This document shows, piece by piece, positions 31,595 to 46,300 of a stretch of 64,000 bases of DNA (positions within the stretch are counted from its first letter, which is position 1; each line of letters opens with the position of its first letter). Source of the stretch: Metellina segmentata (taxonomy: Eukaryota > Arthropoda > Arachnida > Araneae > Tetragnathidae); assembly GCA_947359465.1 (NCBI GenBank), contig OX375874.1, forward strand, positions 97,281,441 to 97,345,440, written 5' to 3'. The position numbers and the translations under genes are program-made. The notes under the pieces were generated by a model. It was not told where the DNA came from and ran no database searches. It was given only the letters and a program-made list of their open reading frames with translations.

Positions 31595-31939
31595 ATAGGA
31601 ACACAATTTTAAAGGCCGTACGAAAACTTTTGATTCAAGGGGGCACCGATAACTAAAAAGGTTAAGAACCACTGAACTGTAGCACGGTGGCTCGTGCGTG
31701 TAACTTTGACCACTGCACTAGCAACCTTCGATTTGATGGTGGCACATGTTCGATTATTCCTTGGCAGTTTCCCCCTTCTGTATCGGGCCGCGGTAGCCTG
31801 GTCTGATGGGTAGTTATTATACTTCATTATGAAAATTATTATGAAAAGAGACTTTCTAAACCATTACCACTCACAAGGAAATGAGAAAGTGTGTGCTGAT
31901 GGGAACGCTACAACAATCACGGTCTTTGGGAGAGAAATT

Positions 31940-34355
31940 AGATCAATATCGTATATCGAAATCTTATTCCATGAAAATATTATTAAATTAATTATTTCGG
32001 AATTGCTTTTAATCAAGACTATTTTATTAAGTTCAATTTATATTGAAAAGGTGTACATTAGACGCACGGAAACTATTCAAAATTTAAAAGAAATAAAAAT
32101 GGAGATATATACTATAGGCGAAAAAATTCTGAAACCATGTTTCTGCTACTCCCAAGTTATTTACATACTTTAAGAATTTATAGTATTAATGAAATCCTGG
32201 AATTTTTATCTTAAGGTGGATGTGTATTCCATCTAATGTGAAATCTATTCCATGACTTTTACTAATATTTCAAACTTTTCAATGACTCAAGTAAGTTGTA
32301 ATAAACGCACATACGAAAATCCACAAGTGTGTTATTTTGGTTTGGGTGGATTGCTGATAAATATTGGTACTTTGAATGGAAATAAGTTCAATACATGCTA
32401 TTGAAATCTTATTCCTCTAAAATGTTTACCTCACTGAAATTTTTACTTTACTAAAATTTTTACTTTATTAAAATTTTTACTTTAATAAAAATTTTACTTT
32501 AAATAAAAATTTTAATTTAATACAATTTTTACTTTAATAAAATTTTTCTTTGCTTAGTTAATTATTTTTATTCTATAGAATTTTTTTTTTAATTTGCGTA
32601 TTTGATGGTTTTTGAAAAATTTGCGTATTTTAAAATTTGATGGCGCATTGACGATTTGAAATTAAAAACATAAAGAATGTGATATTATTGAAATACTCTA
32701 GAACCAATATCTGCAATACTCAAATTATTGACATATTGTAATAGGATATTTTGTTGCAGTATTAATGGAACCCTGAAATGTCAATGTACAATGTACACTT
32801 TAAATGTAAATAAGTTGAATGCATACAGTTGAAATCTTATCGCTAAACCTGTTATTGTAGAATTATTTCAGGTTGGTTGTATTTATTTTTTAATATGGGC
32901 AGTTGATACTCAGTAGGAATTAAAAATTTAGAAGAAGTGAGAGTAAGAAATGATTGAAATAATTCTAAAGCGTTTATAAGAAGTTACTTTGTAGTAATAA
33001 TCAAAACCTGGAATTTTAATGTATAAGTGCATGTGACCGTTATTGAATGTTCAGGGCCTTTTAATTTTGCTATTGTACCTACCATTTTGAGAACCACATC
33101 ATAAGTATTATTTAAATACAAAAGTCCACACGTGTGGTCAATAACATGGATATAAGGTCAATATGTTGGTTATATCGTAATTCAATGAAATCATTATTTT
33201 AAAATTATTTTTCGAAATGTTTCTAATTTAGCAGAATTTAATTTCAACCAGGCGTGTATTTCATGTAGTCTCCATTCAACAATTTTTAAGTAAGAATAAG
33301 AAATTGTAGAAATCATTCTTATGTTCCATGGCCTATACTTTTGCAATTATTTCCAACATTTAAATGATTCAAGAGTTAATAAAGGCACATAAAAAATTCA
33401 ACGCATGTGTTCGTTTGGGAGTGGTGGAAAGTAGATTAATTCTGGTGCTTAAAACGGAAATAAATTCTATTGAAATCTTTTATTTCACTAAAGCTATTGT
33501 AGAATAACTTATAGTAGTAAATACTTATAGAATTATTACAGAATGCTTTTCATTCAGTAGAATTTATTTTAAATGTGTTTTGCATTTGCAACAGCGTAAC
33601 TTCAAAATTAAAAAAAATAAGAATGTGAGAAACTACAAAAAAATTCTAACAACAGTTTCTGCCATGCCCATATTATTAACATATTGTAATAAAATACTTT
33701 GTAGAATTAATGAAACCCTGTAATTTCAACATACAGGTGGATGTGTATTTCACTTAATGTTCCTTGGCCTATACTTTTGCTACTGTTTAAAATTTAATCA
33801 TCCAAATCCACCAGTGTGTTTTACACGTACAAAAATCCAATAGTGTGTTGTACTTTTGGGCATAGTGGAATGTAGATTACTATTGGTACTTTAAATTAGA
33901 AGAATTTTAATATCTCAGAATGCTTTTCATTCAATTGAATTTATTTCTTATATGCTTTGCATTTAGATGCAGTGTAACTATTCAAAATTTTGAATAAAAG
34001 TTATAAACACCACTTTCTGCCATTTCCATGGTATTGACTTATTGTATTAAGATACTGAGTAAGTACTGTTATTGAAACCCTTAAATTTTAATATAAACTG
34101 GATGTGTATTCCATCTGATGTTCCTAACCTAATGTTTCCAACTCTTAAATGTGATTCATGTAAGAACACTTAAACAAAAATACACAAATGTGTTCTTTTC
34201 GGCATGGTGGAATGTCGATTTCTCTTTTGTGTGTGAAAGGGAAATAACTTGAATATATTCCATTAAAATAATTTATTTTATTCAAACCGTTACTTTAATA
34301 ATTATTTCAAAATTCTTTTCAATCAGTAATAAAATTTATTTTTAATATTTTGTTT
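31940..34355 (+). repeat. Decayed left edge of the 430-bp satellite
   Basis: Monomer landmarks recur at about 430-600-bp intervals in diverged form: GGATGTGTATTCCATCTAAT, CACATACGAAAATCCAC, GTGTGTTATTTTGG, TTCAATACATGCTATTGAAA, AATCTTATT. Homology to the central array is clear but identity is far lower. The exact left limit is uncertain. The 114-aa ORF at 31829-32173 is not credible in this context. Confidence 0.65.
32435..32548 (+). repeat. Minisatellite, about 17-bp unit
   Basis: About six or seven units resembling TAAAATTTTTACTTTA in direct tandem within the decayed satellite; it looks like local slippage of a monomer segment. Confidence 0.85.
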
Positions 34356-35534
34356 GCTTTAATCAGGGTTGGCAAGTTGGGCCCAGCCCAGAAAAACCCG
34401 GGCGGGTTTTTCTGGGCGGGCCCACCAACAAAAACCCACTGGGTTTTTGTTATGAAGTGGGTTTTTGTAAACAATCTGACATATATATCCAAACCTGCCT
34501 GGTTTTATTTATATGTTCGTATTAGAGAGAGAGTGTACTGTACACAGAAAAAAATTAAATCATAATATCATTAAACTTGTAACAAAAACAGTTGATAAAA
34601 CCAACAAAATTTACATAAAAATATAATATACTATTACAAAAGACTACAATTAACATGAAATATAACATTCATTCAGAATAACAACATTTTAGATTGAGCT
34701 TTTTATTCTAACAAAATGTAATATTTGACGGTTACAAAATCACTTCCATCAAAGATGCAGTAGCTGCACCAAATTGCACTTAACAATGCGTTTAATTAAA
34801 ATGTTTAAGAATATTAAAGTGATTAGCATTATAGTGTTTATTTTGTTTTTTATATGTACAGTTATTATCTGTAACATTAAAGAATTATTGCTTTTGCATT
34901 TAACCTTTTTTTTTTTCATTAGAAAAATCAAGAGTCCTTATGTAATGCTATATATTTATCCTTAGAATGGCTCCAAAATGTTTTTGCATAAAATTGCTTC
35001 AAAACAGTGTTTTTGAAGAAAACTCCCCCCCCCCCCCTCCCCAATCAACCAGTTTCCACTTGAACGGTAACTTTTTTTCCTGTGAGTTACACAGAGGTAT
35101 TTAGATAATTTTATAGGACATGATTTTTAAAATACGGACGTTTACTTTGAAATTATAAAATGGGGTATGCTTCAGATTGAATAAAAAAGTGGGTCTGCCC
35201 CCCCCCCCCTCAAGGATGTGGCCAAAGGGAGGTCCGGACTCCTCCTTCAGCTAAATTGGATCCATAGACTCTAATGTTAAAACATTTTACTTAATTAAAA
35301 TTTCATATTATGGACCCCCCACTTAACAAAATCCTGGCTAAATACTCCCCCCCCACACCTGATCACATCACTGATTCCTACTTCAAGCATAAAAAGATCA
35401 AGTTAGAATGTTATCCTACTCTATTATTTATAAATACCCAGAAAACCCCACTAAAACCCAGAAATCCCCACAAAAACCCACTCGGGCTGGGTTTTTCTAG
35501 GAAAACCCGGGTTTTTGCCAACCCTGGTTTTAAT
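34356..35534. mobile_element. hAT-type element inserted in the satellite
   Basis: The element (34364-35526, 1163 bp) begins CAGGGTTGGCAAG and ends TTGCCAACCCTG, typical hAT ends, with 8-bp flanks GCTTTAAT (34356-34363) and GTTTTAAT (35527-35534), 7 of 8 identical. Subterminal regions are rich in GGGTTTTT/AAAACCC motifs. No transposase is visible. Two C-runs (about 35024-35042 and 35199-35210) lie inside. Confidence 0.9.
34400..34420 (+). other. Potential G-quadruplex motif
   Basis: Four G3 tracts (GGGCGGG, then TTTTTCT, then GGGCGGG) near the left end of the hAT element, with loops of 1, 7 and 1 nt. This is a sequence motif only; folding is not shown. Confidence 0.6.
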
Positions 35535-37300
35535 ATATTCTTACATGTTCTAAATTAAAAGAGAAAGAATGAGAAATAATTATAACACCAATTTCTGACG
35601 TTTCCAAGTTATTTATATAAGTTATTTATATATTGTAAAAGGATACTGTGTGTTTAGTAGTAATGAAACCATGGAATTTCAATATGAATTCCGTCAAATG
35701 TTTCATGACCTATATCTTTGCGAATATTTCTAACTTTTGAATGATTCAAGATTTAATGAACGCACGTATTTTAACTGTACAGGTGCGCTCTTTAAAGATC
35801 CCGAGTATGTGGATTACTCTTGGTGCTTAAAATAAAAAAGAGCTCACTATTGTATTGAAATCTTATTTTACAAGAACTATAACTTGTTTTAATTCAGTAA
35901 TAAAATTAAGTTTCAATATTTTGTGCATTTGATGCACGGAAACTGTATTCCAAATTTAACAAAAGAAATACAAATACAAATACTTATAACACCAATATCT
36001 GTAATTCAAATGTTATTTACAAATTGTAATAGTATACTGTGTTTGTAGTATAAGTCAAACACCATGGAATTTCAATGTACAGTTGGATGTGTATTCCATT
36101 TAATGTTACATGGTCTTTGCCAATATTCCCACTTTTTGACTACCGAAAATCTATTGCACGTACATACTTAATTCAACAAATGTGTTCTTTTGGGAAAAAT
36201 GGAAAGTTTATTAATCTTGGTGTTTAGACTGAAAAAAAGAGTTGTATTTGTATTGAAATTTTATTTTCCTAAAACTATTACTTTCAGTAATCTCTTCATT
36301 AAGAAATGAAATTTATTTTCAATACATAGTACATTTGATGCACAATAATTACGTATTCCAAATTTTAAAAAATTTTACGTATTCCTATTTTTAAGATTTC
36401 AAATCTTATTTCACAAAATCTATTACTTAAAGAATTATTTAATATATCTTTTCATTCGTTAGTAAAATTTATTTTTAATAGTTTTGTGCAGTTGAGACAT
36501 AGTAATTATGTATTCCAAATTTTAAACAAAATAAGATGAGAAATAACTATAACACCAATATCTGTCATACCAAAGTTTTTTACAAATGGTTATAGTGTAC
36601 TGTGTTTGTTGAACTGTTGTATAATTGTACATTTTAATGTGAATTCTATCTAATGTTCCACAGCGTATATATGCCAATATTTCAAACTTATGTCTAATTC
36701 AAGATTTAATGAACACACATACGAAATTCCACAATTGTGTTCTTTTGGGAATGGCGGAAAGTTGATAAATCTCATTGTTTAAAATGAAAAAGAGTTAAAT
36801 ATATCGTACTGAAAACTTATTTTACAAAAACTATTAGTTTAAGAATTGTTTTCAGTCGCAATAATAAGATTTATTTTTAATATTTTGTGCAATTGCTGCT
36901 CAGTAACTACGTATCCCAAATTTAAAAAGAAAGAATGAAAAATAATAACAACACAAATATCTGCCTTTACCGAGTTATTTCCAAATTGTTACAGTATACT
37001 GTGTTTGTAGTATAAATGAAACCACAGAATTTCAATGTACAGTTGTATGTATATTCCATCTATTACTCCATGGAATTAAAGAAATCTGTCCAATATTTCT
37101 AACTTTTAACCATTCAATATTTAAGAAACTCACATACGAAATTCCCAATGTGTGTTCTTTTGGGAATGACGAAATGTTGACTAATATTGGTGTTTAAAAT
37201 GAAAAAGAATTCTATATGTCGTATTAAAATATTTTTCTACTAAGCTATTACTTCTAGAATTATTTAACAATTCACATTTTTATTTAGTAATAAAATTTAT
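35535..37300 (+). repeat. Satellite, intermediate-divergence monomers
   Basis: Four or so monomers with the same landmarks as the central array (CCATGGAATTTCAATGTACA, TTCTTTTGGGAA, AATAAAATTTATTTTTAATA). They share less identity with each other, and the GTGCAT...ATGCAC palindrome is imperfect (35924-35938, GTGCATTTGATGCAC). Confidence 0.8.
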
Positions 37301-40300
37301 TTTCAATAGTGTGTGCATATTATACACAGTATTAACGTATTCCAAAATTTAAACAGAAAGGAAGAATAATAATTATAGCACCAATATCTGCCATTCCCAT
37401 GATATTTACGAATTGTAACAGTATACTGTGTTTGTAGTATAAGTGAAACCATAGAATTTCAATGTATAGATGGATGTGTATTCCAATTATTGTTCCATAG
37501 AATACGAAATTTCCAATGTGTGTGCTTTTAGGAATGACGACAAGTTGACTAATATTGGTGTTTAAAATGAAAAAGAGTTCAATATATCATTTTGAAATCG
37601 TTTTCTACTAAAGCTATTACTTCTAGAATTATCGAACAATTCACATTTTTATTCAGTAATAAAATTTATTTTCAATAGTTTGTGCATATTATGCACATTA
37701 TTAACGTATTCCAAAATTTAAACAGAAAGGATGAATAATAGTTATAGCACCAATATCTGCCATTCCCATGATATTTACGAATTGTAACAGTATAACTGTG
37801 TTTGTAGTATAAGTGAAACCATGGAATTTCAATGTACAGATGGATGTGTATTCCATATATTGTTCCATGGAATTAAAGAAATATCTGCCAATATATACAG
37901 CTTTTTAATAATTCAATATTTAATGAACTCACATACGAAATTCCCAATGTCTGTATGAACTCACATACGAAATTCCATATGTGTGTTCATTTGGGAATGA
38001 CGGAAAGTTGACTAATATTTGTGTTTAAAATGAAAACGAGTTCAATATGTCATATTGAAATCTTTTTCTACTAAATCTATTACTTCTAGAATTATTTAAT
38101 AATTCACATTTTTACTCAGTAATAAAATTTATTTTCAATAGTTTGTGCATATTATGCACAGTATTAACGTATTCCAAAATTTAAACAGAAAGGATGAGTA
38201 ATAATTATAACACCAATATCTGCCATTCCCATGATATTTACAAACTGTAACTGTATACTGTGTTTGTAGTACAAGTGAAACCATGGAATTTTAACGTACA
38301 GATGGATGTGTATTCCATCTATTGTTCCATGGAATTAAAGAAATATCTGCCAATATATACAGCTTTTTAATAATTCAATATTTAATGAATTCAAATACGA
38401 AATTCCCAATCTGTGTTCTTTTGGGAATGACGGAAAGTTGACTAATATTGGTGTTTAAAATGAAAAAGGATTCAATATGTCATTTTGAAATCTTTTTCTA
38501 CTAAAGCTATTACTTCTAGAATTATCTAAAAATTCACATTTTTATTCAGTAATAAAATTTAATTCAATAGTTTATGCATATTATGCACAGTATTAACGTA
38601 TTCCAAAATTTAAACAGAAAGGATGAGTAATAATTATAACACCAATATCTGCCATTCCCATGATATTTACAAACTGTAACAGTATACTGTGTTTGTAGTA
38701 TAAGTGATACCATGGAATTTCAATGTACAGATGGATGTGTATGTTCATCTATTGTTCCATGGAATTAAAGAAATCTCTGCCAATATATACAGCTTTTTAA
38801 TAATTCAATATTTAATGAACTGACATACGAAATTCCCAATGTGTGTTCTTTTGGGAATGACGGAAAGTTGACTAATATTGGTGTTTAAAATGAAAAAGAA
38901 TTGAATATGTCATATTGAAATCTTTTCTACTAAAGCTATTACTAGAATTATCTAACAATTCACATTTTTATTCAGTAATAAAATTTATTTTCAATAGTTT
39001 GTGCATATTATGCACAGTATTAACGTATTCCAAAATTTAAACAGAAAGGATGAGTAATAATTATAACACCAATATCTGCCATTCTAATGATATTTACAAA
39101 CTGTAACAGTATACTTTGTTTGTAGTACAAGTGAAACCATGGAATTTCAATGTACAGATGGATGTGTATTGCATGTATTGTTCCATGGAATTAAAGAAAT
39201 CTCTGCCAATATATACAGCTTTTTAATAATTCAATATTTAATGAACTCACTTACGAAATTCCCAATCTGTGTTCTTTTGGGAATGACGGAAAGTTGACTA
39301 GTATTGGTGTTTAAAATGAAAAAGAGTTCAATATGTCATATTGAAATCTTTTTCTACTAAATCTATTACTTCTAGAATTATCTAACAATTCACATTTTTA
39401 TTCAGTAATAAAATTTAATTCAATAGTTTGTGCATATTATGCACAGTATTAACGTATTCCAAAATTTAAAAAGAAAGGAAGAATAATAATTATAGCACCA
39501 ATATCTGCCATTCCCATGATATTTACGAATTGTAACAGTATACTGTGTTTGTAGTATAAGTGAAACCATGGAATTTCAATGTACAGATGGATGTGTATTC
39601 CATCTATTGTTCCATGGAATTAAAGAAATATCTGCCAATATATACAGCTTTTTAATAATTCAATATTTAATGAACTCACATACGAAATTCCCAATGTCTG
39701 TATGAACTCACATACGAAATTCCATATGTGTGTTCATTTGGGAATGACGGAAAGTTGACTAATATTTCTGTTTAAAATGAAAAAGAGTTCAACATGCCAT
39801 ATTGAAATCTTTTTCTACTAAATCTATTACTTCTAGAATTATTTAATAATTCACATTTTTACTCAGTAATAAAATTTATTTTCAATAGTTTGTGCATATT
39901 ATGCACAGTATTAACGTATTCCAAAATTTAAACAGAAAGGATGAGTAATAATTATAACACCAATATCTGCCATTCCCATGATATTTACAAACTGTAACTG
40001 TATACTGTGTTTGTAGTACAAGTGAAACCATGGAATTTTAACGTACAGATGGATGTGTATTCCATCTATTGTTCCATGGAATTAAAGAAATATCTGCCAA
40101 AATATACAGCTTTTTAATAATTCAATATTTAATGAATTCAAATACGAAATTCCCAATCTGTGTTCTTTTGGGAATGACGGAAAGTTGACTAATATTGGTG
40201 TTTAAAATGAAAAAGGATTCAATATGTCATTTTGAAATCTTTTTCTACTAAAGCTATTACTTCTAGAATTATCTAACAATTCACATTTTTATTCAGTAAT

Positions 40301-43300
40301 AAAATTTATTTTCAATAGTTTGTGCATATTATGAACAGTATTAACGTATTCCAAAATTTAAACAGAAAGGATGAGTAATAATTATAACACCAATATCTGC
40401 CATTACCATGATATTTACAAACTGTAACAGTGTACTGTGTCTGTAGTATAAGTGATACCATGGAATTTCAATGTACAGATGGATGTGTATGTTCATCTAT
40501 TGTTCCATGGAATTAAAGAAATCTCTGCCAATATATACAGCTTTTAATAATTCAATACTTCATGAACTCACATACGAAATTCCCAATGTGTGTTCTTTTG
40601 GGAATGACGGAATGTTGACTAATATTGGAGTTTAAAATGAAAAAGAATTCTATATGTCGTATTGAAATATTTTTCTACTAAGCTATTACTTCTAGAAGTA
40701 TTTAACCATTCACATTTTTATTTAGTAATAAAATTTATTTTCAGTAGTTTGTGCATATTATGCACAGTATTAACGTATTCCAAAATTTAAACAGAAAGGA
40801 TGAGTAATAATTATAACACCAATATCTGCCATTCCCATGATGTTTACAAACTGTAACAGTATACTTTTTTTGTACTACAAGTGAAACCATGGAATTTCAA
40901 TGTACAGATGGATGTGTATTCCATATATTGTTCCATGGAATTAAAGAAATATCTGCCAATATATACAGCTTTTTAATAATTCAATATTTAATGAACTCAC
41001 ATACGAAATTCCCAATGTCTGTATGAACTCACATACGAAATTCCATATGTGTGTTCATTTGGGAATGACGGAAAGTTGACTAATATTTGTGTTTAAAATG
41101 AAAAAGAGTTCAATATGTCATATTGAAATCTTTTTCTACTAAATCTATTACTTCTAGAATTATTTAATAATTCACATTTTTACTCAGTAATAAAATTTAT
41201 TTTCAATAGTTTGTGCATATTATGCACAGTATTAACGTATTCCAAAATTTAAACAGAAAGGATGAGTAATAATTATAACACCAATATCTGCCATTCCCAT
41301 GATATTTACAAACTGTAACTGTATACTGTGTTTGTAGTACAAGTGAAACCATGGAATTTTAACGTACAGATGGATGTGTATTCCATCTATTGTTCCATGG
41401 AATTAAAGAAATATCTGCCAATATATACAGCTTTTTAATAATTCAATATTTAATGAATTCAAATACGAAATTCCCAATCTGTGTTCTTTTGGGAATGACG
41501 GAAAGTTGACTAATATTGGTGTTTAAAATGAAAAAGGATTCAATATGTCATTTTGAAATCTTTTTCTACTAAAGCTATTACTTCTAGAATTATCTAAAAA
41601 TTCACATTTTTATTCAGTAATAAAATTTAATTCAATAGTTTGTGCATATTATGCACAGTATTAACGTATTCCAAAATTTAAACAGAAAGGATGAGTAATA
41701 ATTATAACACCAATATCTGCCATTCCCATGATATTTACAAACTGTAACAGTATACTGTGTTTGTAGTATAAGTGATACCATGGAATTTCAATGTATAGAT
41801 GGATGTGTATGTTCATCTATTGTACCATGGAATTAAAGAAATCTCTGCCAATATATACAGCTTTTTAATAATTCAATATTTAATGAACTCACTTACGAAA
41901 TTCCCAATCTGTGTTCTTTTGGGAATGACGGAAAGTTGACTAGTATTGCTGTTTAAAATGAAAAAGAGTTCAATATGTCGTATTGAAATTTTTTTCCACT
42001 AAAGCTATTTCTTCTAGAATTATCTAACAATTCACATTTTTATTCAGTAATAAAATTTATTTTCAATAGTTTGTGCATATTATGCACAGTATTAACGTAT
42101 TCCAAAATTTAAACAGAAAGGATGAGTAATAATTATAACACCAATATCTGCCATTCTAATGATATTTACAAACTGTAACAGTATACTTTGTTTGTAGTAC
42201 AAGTGAAACCATGGAATTTCAATGTACAGATGGATGTGTATTGCATGTATTGTTCCATGGAATTAAAGAAATCTCTGCCAATATATACAGCTTTTTAATA
42301 ATTCAATATTTAATGAACTCACTTACGAAATTCCCAATCTGTGTTCTTTTGGGAATGACGGAAAGTTGACTAGTATTGGTGTTTAAAATGAAAAAGAGTT
42401 CAATATGTCATATTGAAATCTTTTTCTAATAAATCTATTACTTCTAGAATTATCTAACAATTCACATTTTTATTCAGTAATAAAATTTACTTCAATAGTT
42501 TGTGCATATTATGCACAGTATTAACGTATTCCAAAATTTAAACAGAAAGGAAGAATAATAATTATAGCACCAATATCTGCCATTCCCATGATATTTACGA
42601 ATTGTAACAGTATACTGTGTTTGTAGTATAAGTGAAACCATGGAATTTCAAAGTACAGATGGATGTGTATTCCATCTATTGTTCCATGGAATTAAAGAAA
42701 TATCTGCCAATATATACAGCTTTTTAATAATTCAATATTGAATGAACTCACATACGAAATTCCCAATGTCTGTATGAACTCACATACGAAATTCCATATG
42801 TGTGTTCATTTGGGAATGACGGAAAGTTGACTAATATTTGTGTTTAAAATGAAAAAGAGTTCAACATGCCATATTGAAATCTTTTTCTACTAAATCTATT
42901 ACTTCTAGAATTATTTAATAATTCACATTTTTACTCAGTAATAAAATTTATTTTCAATAGTTTGTGCATATTATGCACAGTATTAACGTATTCCAAAATT
43001 TAAACAGAAAGGATGAGTAATAATTATAACACCAATATCTGCCATTCCCATGATATTTACAAACTGTAACTGTATACTGTGTTTGTAGTACAAGTGAAAC
43101 CATGGAATTTTAACGTACAGATGGATGTGTATTCCATCTATTGTTCCATGGAATTAAAGAAATATCTGCCAAAATATACAGCTTTTTAATAATTCAATAT
43201 TTAATGAATTCAAATACGAAATTCCCAATCTGTGTTCTTTTGGGAAAGACGGAAAGTTGACTAATATTGGTGTTTAAAATGAAAAAGGATTCAATATGTC

Positions 43301-46300
43301 ATTTTGAAATCTTTTTCTACTAAAGCTATTACTTCTAGAATTATCTAACAATTCACATTTTTATTCAGTAATAAAATTTATTTTCAGTAGTTTGTGCATA
43401 TTATGCACAGTATTAACGTATTCCAAAATTTAAACAGAAAGGATGAGTAATAATTATAACACCAATATCTGCCATTCCCATGATGTTTACAAACTGTAAC
43501 AGTATACTTTTTTTGTAGTACAAGTGAAACCATGGAATTTCAATGTACAGATGGATGTGTATTCCATCTATTGTTCCATTTAATTAAAGAAATCTCTGCC
43601 AATATATACAGCTTTTTAATAATTCAGTATTTAATGAACTGACATACGAAATTCCCAATGTGTGTTCTTTTGGGAATGACGGAAAGTTGACTAATATTGG
43701 TGTTTAAAATGAAAAAGAATTGAATATGTCATATTGAAATCTTTTTCTACTAAAGCTATTACTAGAATTATCTAACAATTCACATTTTTATTCAGTAATA
43801 AAATTTATTTTCAATAGTTTGTGCATATTATGCACAGTATTAACGTATTCCAAAATTTAAACAGAAAGGAAGAATAATAATTATAGCACCAATATCTGCC
43901 ATTCCCATGATATTTACGAATGGTAACAGTATACTTTGTTTGTAGTATAAGTGAAACCATGGAATTTCAATGTATAGATGGATGTGTATTCCAATTATTG
44001 TTCCATGGAATACGAAATTCCCAATGTGTGTGCTTTTAGGAATGACGAAAAGTTGACTAATCTTGGTGTTTAAAATGAAAAAGAGTTCAATATGTCGTAT
44101 AGAAATCTTTTTCTACTAAAGCTATTGCTTCTAGAATTATTTAATAATTCACATTTTTACTCAGTAATAAAATTTATTTTCAATAGTTTGTGCATATTAT
44201 GCACAGTTTTAACGTATTCCAAAATTTAAACAGAAAGGATGAGTAATAATTATAACACCAATATCTGCCATTCCCATGATATTTACAAACTAACAGTATA
44301 CTGTGTTTGTAGTATAAGTGATACCATGGAATTTCAATGTATAGATGGATGTGTATGTTCATCTATTGTACCATGGAATTAAAGAAATCTCTGCCAATAT
44401 ATACAGCTTTTTAATAATTCAATATTTAATGAACTCACTTACGAAATTCCCAATTTGTGTTCTTTTGGGAATGACGGAAAGTTGACTAGTATTGGTGTTT
44501 AAAATGAAAAAGAGTTCAATATGTCATATTGAAATCTTTTTCTACTAAATCTATTACTTCTAGAATTATCTAACAATTCACATTTTTATTCAGTAATAAA
44601 ATTTACTTCAATAGTTTGTGCATATTATGCACAGTATTAACGTATTCCAAAATTTAAACAGAAAGGAAGAATAATAATTATAGCACCAATATCTGCCATT
44701 CCCATGATATTTACGAATTGTAACAGTATACTGTGTTTGTAGTATAAGTGAAACCATGGAATTTCAAAGTACAGATGGATGTGTATTCCATCTATTGTTC
44801 CATGGAATTAAAGAAATATCTGCCAATATATACAGCTTTTTAATAATTCAATATTGAATGAACTCACATACGAAATTCCCAATGTCTGTATGAACTCACA
44901 TACGAAATTCCATATGTGTGTTCATTTGGGAATGACGGAAAGTTGACTAATATTTGTGTTTAAAATGAAAAAGAGTTCAACATGCCATATTGAAATCTTT
45001 TTCTACTAAATCTATTACTTCTAGAATTATTTAATAATTCACATTTTTACTCAGTAATAAAATTTATTTTCAATAGTTTGTGCATATTATGCACAGTATT
45101 AACGTATTCCAAAATTTAAACAGAAAGGATGAGTAATAATTATAACACCAATATCTGCCATTCCCATGATATTTACAAACTGTAACTGTATACTGTGTTT
45201 GTAGTACAAGTGAAACCATGGAATTTTAACGTACAGATGGATGTGTATTCCATCTATTGTTCCATGGAATTAAAGAAATATCTGCCAAAATATACAGCTT
45301 TTTAATAATTCAATATTTAATGAATTCAAATACGAAATTCCCAATCTGTGTTCTTTTGGGAATGACGGAAAGTTGACTAATATTGGTGTTTAAAATGAAA
45401 AAGGATTCAATATGTCATTTTGAAATCTTTTTCTACTAAAGCTATTACTTCTAGAATTATCTAACAATTCACATTTTTATTCAGTAATAAAATTTATTTT
45501 CAGTAGTTTGTGCATATTATGCACAGTATTAACGTATTCCAAAATTTAAACAGAAAGGATGAGTAATAATTATAACACCAATATCTGCCATTCCCATGAT
45601 GTTTACAAACTGTAACAGTATACTTTTTTTGTAGTACAAGTGAAACCATGGAATTTCAATGTACAGATGGATGTGTATTCCATCTATTGTTCCATTTAAT
45701 TAAAGAAATCTCTGCCAATATATACAGCTTTTTAATAATTCAGTATTTAATGAACTGACATACGAAATTCCCAATGTGTGTTCTTTTGGGAATGACGGAA
45801 AGTTGACTAATATTGGTGTTTAAAATGAAAAAGAATTGAATATGTCATATTGAAATCTTTTTCTACTAAAGCTATTACTAGAATTATCTAACAATTCACA
45901 TTTTTATTCAGTAATAAAATTTATTTTCAATAGTTTGTGCATATTATGCACAGTATTAACGTATTCCAAAATTTAAACAGAAAGGATAAGTAACAATTAT
46001 AACACCAATATCTGCCATTCTCATGATATTTCCAAACTGTAACAGTATACTTTTTTGTAGTACAAGTGAAACCATGGAATTTCAATGTACAGATGGATGT
46101 GTATTCCATCTATTGTTCCATGGAATTAAAGAAATCTCTGCCAATATATACAGCTTTTTAATAATTCAATATTTAATGAACTCACTTACGAAATTCCCAA
46201 TCTGTGTTCTTTTGGGAATGACGGAAAGTTGACTAGTGTTGGTGTTTAAAATGAAAAAGAGTTCAATATGTCATATTGAAATCTTTTTCTACTAAATCTA

